This document shows positions 45,939 through 52,817 of a stretch of 64,000 nucleotides of DNA, piece after piece. Under the pieces are notes generated by a model. It was not told the DNA's origin, ran no database searches, and saw only the letters and a list, made by a program, of their open reading frames with translations. This DNA is from Nonlabens arenilitoris. GTDB lineage: Bacteria; Bacteroidota; Bacteroidia; Flavobacteriales; Flavobacteriaceae. A program made the position numbers and the translations under genes. Location of the stretch: assembly GCF_002954765.1 (NCBI RefSeq), contig NZ_MTPW01000001.1, forward strand, positions 1,191,501 through 1,255,500, read 5' to 3'. The first letter of the stretch is position 1. Each line of letters begins with the position of its first letter.

Positions 45939-46544
45939 TTAAACTTTATTGAGAATAAGCATTGCTCCGTTGGGCAAATAATCAGCTGTAGAAGTACATT
46001 GAGAATTATTAGGCAATGGGTCGCTTGTAATTCCCTGTGGTGAACCTTGAGTTATTATAACCTGCAATTCTGTTTTAGATGCGCCAACAACACTCCAATT
46101 TTGTTGAGGCACCTCAGGTTTTACATAAATCTTTCGAGTATTACCGCATGCATCGTGTAGGTTCAAGCCGAAATATCCATCTAAATGGTATAAAATACCA
46201 TGAAACTCAGACAAACCAGATTGAGCTGAGCTCACCACTATATTACCATTAGAATCTTTAATGTCATATTTGATGTTTATAAAATCTTCTTCGATATTAC
46301 TGTAAGAATTATAAACTCTCGCTTTATAAATTCGAAAAACTATTGTGTTTCCATTATAGATACCAGTCCAATTTCCGACAAAAGAATCTAACGTATTATT
46401 CAAATCATGTATTTTAGTAACCTCTTGAGGTAAGTCTAACTTATTGTCCGAATAATAAGCGGCTTGTTCCAAAGAGAGAATGTCTTGAGCATTTGACAAT
46501 ATTGAGACAAAAAGGAATGCTATTGTTATTTTAAACTTCATCAT
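45939..46544 (-). CDS. Small secreted protein of a DUF6705-like family (island)
   Basis: 201 residues with a signal peptide (MMKFKITIAFLFVSILSNAQ). The core NNTLDSFVGNWTGIYNGNTIVFRIYK matches NNRLDPFVGTFTGIYAGKIYTF in the 49542 protein and NNELDSFEGTWLF in the 50169 protein, so all three are one family (the name DUF6705 is from memory). It lies between dprA and the displaced dprA 3' end, so it probably came in with the newest dprA end. Partner or immunity role is inferred from the other family members. Confidence 0.65.
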   Translation of the reverse strand: MMKFKITIAFLFVSILSNAQDILSLEQAAYYSDNKLDLPQEVTKIHDLNNTLDSFVGNWTGIYNGNTIVFRIYKARVYNSYSNIEEDFINIKYDIKDSNGNIVVSSAQSGLSEFHGILYHLDGYFGLNLHDACGNTRKIYVKPEVPQQNWSVVGASKTELQVIITQGSPQGITSDPLPNNSQCTSTADYLPNGAMLILNKV

Positions 46545-46590
46545 GGCATTTATTAAAAGAGAATGAAAAAGTACTAATTAGATATAGTTC

Positions 46591-46691
46591 ACATTAACAA
46601 ACCAGTCCATTTAGTTGCTTCTTTATTAATGAGTATGGAATTTAAAGGTGTGATTAAATCATTGCCTGGGAAATTGTTTATGCTGGCATGA
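46591..46691 (+). pseudogene. Displaced 3' end of dprA
   Basis: About 85% identical at DNA level to the last 101 bases of dprA (45835-45935). It still reads as the DprA C-terminus (NKPVHLVASLLMSMEFKGVI...FMLA, stop) with mostly synonymous or conservative changes. It is a relic of a different dprA allele, not a random repeat. Confidence 0.9.
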
Positions 46692-46692
46692 T

Positions 46693-47208
46693 TTAGTTAT
46701 AATATTCGTACTCAATTAATGAAACTTCGTTATTAATTTCACTAAAACTAATTCTAATAACTTCTGAACCCAACTTGTATACTATTCTTTTAGTGCCATC
46801 ACTATAAGTTAATATACTTGGATTTCCTAGCAAGGATATATTATCACCGACTTTTATATAAATACCATTAATGAAAAGACTTTTGGAATTATCAAATAAT
46901 TTAATATTTGTTAATTGATAATCTTGAATGTTATTAGGAGTAAGAAATTGTTCTCCATCTTGAAATAATAAATAAATTGAATTAGATTCATACTCTTTCC
47001 AATGCCCTGGATCTTCTCCTGAATTAATGTTAAATGAAACAGGAATTAGCGATTGAATGGTCGTAGTGTTCCCTTTTGAATTTATTATGTCAGTTAGCAA
47101 AACATTATCAAACCTTATAGTGTTATAAACTGATTCAGGTAAATCATTGGTTTGACAACTTACTGAAGTTGTGTAAATAGAAATTAATATTAGAACTAAA
47201 TTTTTCAT
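46693..47208 (-). CDS. Small secreted protein behind the M23-type modular lipoprotein (candidate partner/immunity)
   Basis: 171 residues with signal MKNLVLILISIYTTSVSCQ (possible lipid Cys18). The mature part is beta-rich (LTNIKLFDNSKSLFINGIYIKVG, RIVYKLGSEVIRISFSEI). No known family. It starts 9 nt after the stop of the modular lipoprotein whose C-terminal domain is an M23 peptidase, and its export puts it where that enzyme would act. The immunity role is inference from position. Confidence 0.6.
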   Translation of the reverse strand: MKNLVLILISIYTTSVSCQTNDLPESVYNTIRFDNVLLTDIINSKGNTTTIQSLIPVSFNINSGEDPGHWKEYESNSIYLLFQDGEQFLTPNNIQDYQLTNIKLFDNSKSLFINGIYIKVGDNISLLGNPSILTYSDGTKRIVYKLGSEVIRISFSEINNEVSLIEYEYYN

Positions 47209-47217
47209 GTTTAAGTA

Positions 47218-48921
47218 TTAATCACAACCAGAAGTAGTTACCTCTCCTGTCGTGTTGTTAAAAATTGTTTTGAAATAATTTAATGGGTCGACAGCACTAT
47301 AACTTGATGTGCCATTTTGTTTTAATTTGACTTTAATATGAACATGAGACTCCGTAGTTCCTTCATCTATTCCATTTTGTAAATTACCTGAATTACTTTG
47401 ATATCCAATAATATCTCCAGCTTTCACATCTCCAGTAACCCTTGTGTTTTCAGCTAAGTGGAAGTACATTGTTTTGATCTTGTCGTCACCATAGTCTGAA
47501 GTTATAATAACATAATAACCAGCGCCCGAAGTTTGTGTTGCTAAACTTGCAGTACCATCGAACATCGCGTACACGGCATTTCCTTGTGCATTTGCAATAT
47601 CCATTCCTCCATGTTTTTGTGTATTACAAGAAGGGACTCCTCTAGTTTTACCATACATGCCACCTTTTTTACCGCAAACTGTTAATTGTTCCTGTATTTC
47701 TGGGTTTAACACAGGATCTCCATGGTCACAATCACTACAAGGTTTAGTTGAATCGTAGTCTTTATTGGTTGGACTATTTCCTTTAGGACAATCCAAATAT
47801 TCAATTGGGTAATAAAAAGCCAATGCTGTTGTACCATCATTTTTAACATAACTACGTTCCTCTTTTTCACCGCTAACATTAACTTCACTATCACTATCTA
47901 TCTTACCGGTATCACAATTGGTCTCATCAATAATTTCTCCATTTTCATTTCTAAAGTTATCTTGACTTGAGGTTGTGTTGTCACCAATTGTCGCAGTACT
48001 ATTTGTAAAAGCACTCTCGTGAAGATATCCAGTTTTATACTCACAGTCTTCAGGAATGCACTCACATTTTTCTGGATCTAACTTCTCATTATTCTGACAC
48101 ACCAAATAGCAATCGTCATCATCAACAGGATCCAGCGCATCACCATCATTAGGAGTGGTTCCTATTTCATCGGGTTCTCCTGAATCATTTCGGTCTGTAG
48201 GACCACTACCGCCAGGATTATCATCGGTACCAAATGGGTCATGACTCGTTCTACCACCACTTTGACATCTGGTAACCCAGCCACCGGTGCAGGTTCTCGT
48301 TGCTCCATTTGAAGTTCCCCACCATCTAGTACATGTGGCTCCTTGAGAAACAGTATGCTTATCCCTACCTTTACAAGTAGTCTCTACACATGTTTCCTGC
48401 CAGCTGGTAACTGCAATCTCATTCCAACCACATCCATTTACATCATTTTTATAGAGTCTATTACCTGCATAATTTCTAGCCATGGCGTTATTAATATCAT
48501 AAATACCGTCTTGTAGGACTGGATAATCAATCGTAAACTGATATAATGTACTATCGTTATAGACGGTCAACACATAATTTTTCAGCACTTGTTGTCTTTC
48601 TAAACTGTCCTGAACTACTTGAAAAGTATAAGATTTATAAAAATCACTTTCTAGCAGTTGTATTCTACTCGTATCAATTTGAATGCCATAGCCCGTTGAA
48701 TCCGCACTCTTATTTTGGTACCCTAATATATCTTGAGTGTTTTGAGCAATAAGAGAAGATTGTTTCAAAGTCTCATAAGAAACAATATTCATTTTTAAAT
48801 TATGACCAACTGTCTTCTGAAGAATAGGTAAATCTTCATCCTTCTCACAAGAAGTAACAGCAATCAATGAAAACAAAAGCAAACCAATAATGGTAAAAAT
48901 TGAAGAATTCTTCCTGAACAT
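47218..48921 (-). CDS. Modular surface lipoprotein with C-terminal M23 peptidase domain (protein A)
   Basis: 567 residues. Lipobox LIAVTSC (Cys25) is followed by EKDED, close to the K-(D/E)2 surface-export signal of flavobacterial lipoproteins. Residues 1-264 are nearly identical to protein B (52808-54346): a beta-rich part (YKSYTFQVVQDSLERQQVL), a Cys-rich part (CVETTCKG, CTRWWG, RTCTGGWVTRC), and the linker DPFGTDDNPGGSGPTDRNDS. After the GALD-like junction (here GDALD) the proteins differ. Here residues 265-567 include a further Cys-rich stretch and an M23 domain with all ligands (KHGGMD, YFHLAE, HVHIKV). It ends VTTSGCD. Probably a contact-dependent cell-wall toxin or surface hydrolase. 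Confidence 0.7.
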   Translation of the reverse strand: MFRKNSSIFTIIGLLLFSLIAVTSCEKDEDLPILQKTVGHNLKMNIVSYETLKQSSLIAQNTQDILGYQNKSADSTGYGIQIDTSRIQLLESDFYKSYTFQVVQDSLERQQVLKNYVLTVYNDSTLYQFTIDYPVLQDGIYDINNAMARNYAGNRLYKNDVNGCGWNEIAVTSWQETCVETTCKGRDKHTVSQGATCTRWWGTSNGATRTCTGGWVTRCQSGGRTSHDPFGTDDNPGGSGPTDRNDSGEPDEIGTTPNDGDALDPVDDDDCYLVCQNNEKLDPEKCECIPEDCEYKTGYLHESAFTNSTATIGDNTTSSQDNFRNENGEIIDETNCDTGKIDSDSEVNVSGEKEERSYVKNDGTTALAFYYPIEYLDCPKGNSPTNKDYDSTKPCSDCDHGDPVLNPEIQEQLTVCGKKGGMYGKTRGVPSCNTQKHGGMDIANAQGNAVYAMFDGTASLATQTSGAGYYVIITSDYGDDKIKTMYFHLAENTRVTGDVKAGDIIGYQSNSGNLQNGIDEGTTESHVHIKVKLKQNGTSSYSAVDPLNYFKTIFNNTTGEVTTSGCD

Positions 48922-49345
48922 ACATAATAAATTTAATCATTAAATAGTCATCAAGGATTTGATACCATTTAACTGTTCTACTATGTATTCATCATGGGGA
49001 ACTCAAATCTAGTTCAAATTATGTAAGAAAAAAAAGCTAGTTAACATTGTTTTGACTTTTATACCATATAACAAATGTTCCTTACCTGTTTAAAATTAGT
49101 CGAATTACAAAAACAATATCGCCAAATGTTATCGCTTTATAAAGAGAAATTCCTGAAAAGTAAATTGCCTCACTTTGCCAATAATGACAGTATTTAATCA
49201 GTTGGTTTGTTTATTAAAATCCCAACTTCTCCCTAACACGTTTCAATGTAGCATTTGCGATTAAGGTAGCTTTTACAGCACCTGCTTCTAGAGCAGCATC
49301 AATCTCGTACTTGTTTTCCATAACGTGGTTGTAGCGTTCTCTAAT
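48131..49345 (-). repeat. Long direct repeat, copy 1 (partner 53556-54766)
   Basis: Covers the 5' 790 bases of the protein A gene, about 290 bp of upstream region, and a trpS 3' fragment. The second copy lies 5.42 kb to the right in the same orientation. The gene part is nearly identical; the upstream region and trpS part are more diverged. Nothing else, and no other gene, is seen in 48922-49213. Confidence 0.9.
49214..49345 (-). pseudogene. Displaced 3' end of trpS
   Basis: In-frame copy of the last ~43 codons of trpS plus stop (IRERYNHVMENKYEIDAALE...REKLGF), compared with REKLGY in the intact gene. Changes are mainly synonymous or conservative, so this is an old allele's end. It is fused at about 49345 to a fragment of a JAMM-like cassette. 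Confidence 0.9.
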
Positions 49346-49500
49346 ATTAATTATAAGTGCATATACGGAACCATCATCATTAACAATCATTTAAAAAACA
49401 CCTTCTTGAAAATCTTCATTGGTCTCCTGATAATAATTTCTTAATATTCTTAAAACATTCCAAGAGAACATAGGGTAAATTCGTACTGGATGTGTGTTAC
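49345..49500 (-). pseudogene. Degraded fragment of a JAMM-like C-terminal cassette
   Basis: Similar to 51052-51205 of the orphan cassette (reads NTHPVRIYPMFSWNVLRI where the orphan has HTHPAGTYPMFSWNDMRV). The first His and the Asp of the metal motif are lost and the frame is closed by stops. It abuts the trpS fragment with only 1-3 bases of shared sequence at the joint. Confidence 0.8.
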
Positions 49501-49541
49501 AATATATTAAAGTGTAAACAATAAGCTGAATATTACTCCAA

Positions 49542-50144
49542 TTAAATTCTAGTAAGAACAAAATGTTCATTTGTGGGGAAAATATGTGGGCTTGCTCCAT
49601 TAGGACATTCATCGTTAGTTAACAATTCTCTAGCTGGATCCAGATAAACGGTAAGTTGGTTAGGTGTTATAGTAGGTAGATTAGTAGTATCAGAAAGCAC
49701 CATAGAAAAAGTACCTGCTTGTGCACATCCATCGAAGCCAACATAGGTTGCTGTATAAAAACCTTCAGATGTGAATCGTTGTCCAGTGATATCATAAGAC
49801 TTATCTGGTATATTCAATGTTTGAGCTAAACTGACCCCATTGGAGTCTTCTATTTTATATTTAATATTTAATACATCTATTGCGACTCCATCAGAAGGGT
49901 CTTTATATTTTGAAATAACAAAAGTATAAATTTTGCCAGCATAGATTCCTGTAAAAGTACCGACGAAAGGGTCTAATCTGTTATTAACGTCTTTAATGTA
50001 AGTGATATCATCTGGAATGCTAGATCCATCATCATCAGCATAAATAGTGAACGTATCTAAGCTCATAATTACATCTTGAGCCTTCAATGGATTTGTATAA
50101 ATAGTCAAAATTAATATGAGTATTGAAATAATTTTAATTTTCAT
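49542..50144 (-). CDS. Small secreted protein, DUF6705-like (island)
   Basis: 200 residues with a signal peptide (MKIKIISILILILTIYTNPLKAQ). Core NNRLDPFVGTFTGIYAGKIYTF as in the 45939 gene. It follows the 50169 gene by 24 nt, forming a pair behind the orphan JAMM cassette. Function unknown; candidate immunity or partner protein by position. Confidence 0.65.
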   Translation of the reverse strand: MKIKIISILILILTIYTNPLKAQDVIMSLDTFTIYADDDGSSIPDDITYIKDVNNRLDPFVGTFTGIYAGKIYTFVISKYKDPSDGVAIDVLNIKYKIEDSNGVSLAQTLNIPDKSYDITGQRFTSEGFYTATYVGFDGCAQAGTFSMVLSDTTNLPTITPNQLTVYLDPARELLTNDECPNGASPHIFPTNEHFVLTRI

Positions 50145-50168
50145 AAAATAAAACTTAGCACAACTGAT

Positions 50169-50780
50169 TTACTGTTTAAACATAACATACTCACCTTGCC
50201 ATGGTAAATCAGGATCACTAATTACGCGGTCCGCAGGACCACTAGGGTTAGTAAGGCCGAACCCGATATATGCTTTAAGTGCATCTTGTCCGTTAATGAC
50301 TCGATGTTTTAATATCATTTCCCCATAATGTTCGTTAGAATTAGGATCCATAAAACTAACTCTTAATCTTAACTCACCTGTATTACAATCATTTAAAGGA
50401 ATATAAAAACAATCCCTTAAAATGGAATTTCCATAAATCTCATGTCTTGAAAACGATGGTTGTAGTATAGTGTCATTTAGCCTTATCAAAGTATTAACTA
50501 TTTCTACACCGTTTTTAATATATTGATATTCACCTCTTATACGATCTTCATAATAACTACCATTATAATACATAACCTCTTTTTCTAATACTATTTTTAA
50601 GGAATTGTTACCATCTGTAAAAAGCCAAGTGCCTTCGAAACTATCTAACTCATTATTATTATCTTTATAATAAGCATTATCTATATTTCTAAAACCTTGA
50701 TCTTGTAGTGTTAAAACGGGTTGTTGTGCGTAATTATAAAAGTGTACGAGCGTTATTAAAAGAGTTATTATGTATTTCAT
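50169..50780 (-). CDS. Small secreted protein, DUF6705-like, directly behind orphan cassette (candidate immunity)
   Basis: 203 residues with a signal peptide (MKYIITLLITLVHFYNYAQ). NNELDSFEGTWLFTDGNNSLKIVL marks it as the same family as 45939 and 49542, though more diverged. It begins 10 nt after the stop of the orphan cassette, the same layout as the small gene behind protein A. Immunity role inferred. Confidence 0.65.
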   Translation of the reverse strand: MKYIITLLITLVHFYNYAQQPVLTLQDQGFRNIDNAYYKDNNNELDSFEGTWLFTDGNNSLKIVLEKEVMYYNGSYYEDRIRGEYQYIKNGVEIVNTLIRLNDTILQPSFSRHEIYGNSILRDCFYIPLNDCNTGELRLRVSFMDPNSNEHYGEMILKHRVINGQDALKAYIGFGLTNPSGPADRVISDPDLPWQGEYVMFKQ

Positions 50781-50790
50781 AATGATTAAT

Positions 50791-51615
50791 TTACTTACAA
50801 GTAGTAGACACTACTTGATCTTTATTATTATTTAATTCTAACAGATTCCAATTCGATAAATTTTGATCGGCAGCCTCATAAAGTGTTGCCCCATAAGATT
50901 CAAAGAATTTTAAAAAGGTTAATTCTAGATTACTATTTTGAGCATAATCTTTTCTTAAATTTTCATTTAAAAAATCTATTTTTTCTTGAGTTGTAGATCC
51001 TTTTGCGTTGCTAAGATCATATTCAATAGCAACATTTAAAGTTTGTGAATCATTAATCTTAAGCGCATATACTGTACCATCATTATTAACAATCATTAAA
51101 AAGACATCTTCTTGAAAATCTTCGTTAGCATCTTCAAAATAATTTCTTAAAACTCTCATATCATTCCAAGAGAACATAGGGTAAGTTCCAGCTGGATGTG
51201 TGTGTGCTTGTCCAAACCACCTATTACCTGTGGTAGCATAAGAACTAGTAAGCTTGGTACCTTCTCTAATTCCTAATGGATCTAATTTATTATAAATATT
51301 GCCAAATATCTTTTCTTTAACAAAACTGGCAGAGTATTCTTTATCTAAGCCTGTTTTTAATCTTAAACTATCTATTATTGGTTTTATGTTTAAACTTAGA
51401 GTATCTGTTTTAGTTAGCTTGTTTAGAGTTCGACAATTTTTCTTGTCAATATCTTCTTTAACTTGTTCCAGCGCACCACCATCATTAGGAGTGGTTCCTA
51501 TTTCATCGGGTTCTCCTGAATCATTTGGGTCTGTAGGACCACTACCGCCAGGATTATCATCGGTACCAAATGGGTCGCTAGATGTTCTGCCTCCACCGCT
51601 GCTGAACTTAGTTAC
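50791..51615 (-). pseudogene. Orphan C-terminal cassette: linker plus JAMM-like domain, lacking the lipoprotein N-terminus
   Basis: A 275-codon frame that begins after a TAG at 51616-51618 and contains the shared linker (SSDPFGTDDNPGGSGPTDPN), the junction GALE, then a domain with AHTHPAGTYPMFSWNDM. This fits the JAMM/MPN+ pattern H-x-H-(8)-S-x-x-D, followed by VFLMIVNNDGTVYALKI as in that fold. It ends VVSTTCK. Upstream, to about 51662, are only scraps of the Cys-rich N-terminal region, with the Trp of CTGGW replaced by stop. A shorter protein could start at Met 51177, which would remove the HxH. Probably a stored, silent module. Confidence 0.75.
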
Positions 51616-51702
51616 CTAACGACCTGTACAAGTTCCATTAGCGTCATTCATAATTATTGAACAACAATTACATCTATTGCCTGTAGAGATTCAATAGTTG
51701 AA

Positions 51703-52242
51703 TTAATTGATCTTATCCAGTACTAAATCTGTAGGGAATAAAGTGCCTTGCTTATCTACAAACGATTTTAAACTCGTAATCTTAAAATGCATTTTATAGC
51801 CACAACTAAGGCAGTCTTTGTAAATACGTAATTCTAAACTTCTAGGATCCCATAAACGTCTATTATCCACATCACCTCGAGTTACACCAAAATCTCTGAA
51901 CCTTCCATAAGAAGTCCTACCTTCAATCATATCTTGCGGCTCAGACATTCCTATAACTATTGCTGGAGAAAAAGGCCCATTAGGAATACTATAAAGACTG
52001 GAGTCATAAATCAGCTGATCTATATTTCCTGCAGCATCTTTAGTATATTTTTTAAAACCACCTCTTCCGTATCCTAATTCTAGACTGTCTATAGTGATGG
52101 AAATATATTCATTTGTGCCTACCTGTGTTTCCCAAGTGCCTAATAAATTAGTGTCTAAGACTCTTTTTGATTCAAAAGATTGTGCCTGCACAATCGTGGT
52201 GTTTAAAAAGATTAAGCAGAAAATGTAATGTATTAATCGCAT
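51703..52242 (-). CDS. Small secreted protein, tandem copy 2 (candidate immunity)
   Basis: 179 residues with a signal peptide (MRLIHYIFCLIFLNTTIVQAQ); the core LLGTWETQVGTNEYISITIDSL is lipocalin-like or DUF-type in flavour. It is a near-identical tandem copy of the 52278 gene with a 575-bp period. Its upstream bases retain the last codons of protein B, showing that the unit duplicated was the toxin end plus partner gene. The differences (for example ELGYGRGGF against VVGHGTGSF) suggest diversification of specificity. Confidence 0.7.
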   Translation of the reverse strand: MRLIHYIFCLIFLNTTIVQAQSFESKRVLDTNLLGTWETQVGTNEYISITIDSLELGYGRGGFKKYTKDAAGNIDQLIYDSSLYSIPNGPFSPAIVIGMSEPQDMIEGRTSYGRFRDFGVTRGDVDNRRLWDPRSLELRIYKDCLSCGYKMHFKITSLKSFVDKQGTLFPTDLVLDKIN

Positions 52243-52259
52243 GATGTTTCAGTTATTTT
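52233..52259 (-). pseudogene. Relic of the protein B C-terminus
   Basis: Reads KITETSCD and stop, the same ending as protein B (52808). It is left upstream of the second small-gene copy by the tandem duplication. Confidence 0.8.
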
Positions 52260-52277
52260 CTCATATTCTAAACACCA

Positions 52278-52817
52278 TTAATTGATCTTATCCAGTACTA
52301 AATCTGTAGGGAATAATGTACCTAAATCATCTACAAATAGTTTTAACGATGTAATCTTAAAATGCATTTTATAGCCACAACTAAAGCAGTCTTTGTAAAT
52401 ACGTAGTTCGCTAAATCTAGAATCCCATAAACGTCTATTATCCACATCACCTCGAGTTACACCATAATCTCTGATCTCACCATAAGAAGTCCTACCTTCA
52501 ATCATATCTTGCGGCTCAGACATCGCTATAGCTATAGCTGTAGGGAAAGGCCCGTTAGGAATACTGTAAAGACTGGAGTCATAAATCACCTGATCTATAT
52601 TTCCTACAGCATCTTTAGTGTATTTTTTAAAACTACCTGTCCCATGACCTACTACGAGACTGTCTATAGTGATGGAAATATATTCATTTGTGCCTACTTG
52701 TGTTTCCCAAGTGCCTAATAAATTAGTATCTAAGACTCTTTTTGATTCAAAAGATTGTGCCTGCACAATCGTGGTGTTTAAAAAGATTAAGCAGAAAATG
52801 TAATGTATTAATCGCAT
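52278..52817 (-). CDS. Small secreted protein coupled to protein B (candidate immunity)
   Basis: 179 residues with the same signal peptide as its tandem copy. Its ATG lies inside the end of the protein B gene: the last codons TGC GAT TAA of B overlap ATG CGA TTA of this gene in another frame, a 10-nt overlap. Such coupling is typical of toxin-immunity pairs. Contains a Cys pair in KDCFSCGYKMHF. Family unknown. Confidence 0.7.
   Translation of the reverse strand: MRLIHYIFCLIFLNTTIVQAQSFESKRVLDTNLLGTWETQVGTNEYISITIDSLVVGHGTGSFKKYTKDAVGNIDQVIYDSSLYSIPNGPFPTAIAIAMSEPQDMIEGRTSYGEIRDYGVTRGDVDNRRLWDSRFSELRIYKDCFSCGYKMHFKITSLKLFVDDLGTLFPTDLVLDKIN

Noticed and set aside
47706..47894. Short open frame inside the protein A gene
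   Set aside because: Out-of-frame shadow of the modular lipoprotein.
49391..49612. Minus-strand open frame of 73 codons
   Set aside because: It crosses the end of the DUF6705-like gene and a degraded JAMM fragment; the upstream half is another frame of a real gene, so it is not a protein gene.
49346..51660. Orphan cassette explained as a sequencing-induced break of one full gene
   Set aside because: Besides the stop codon, the upstream N-terminal region is highly diverged and mostly missing, so one base error cannot account for it.
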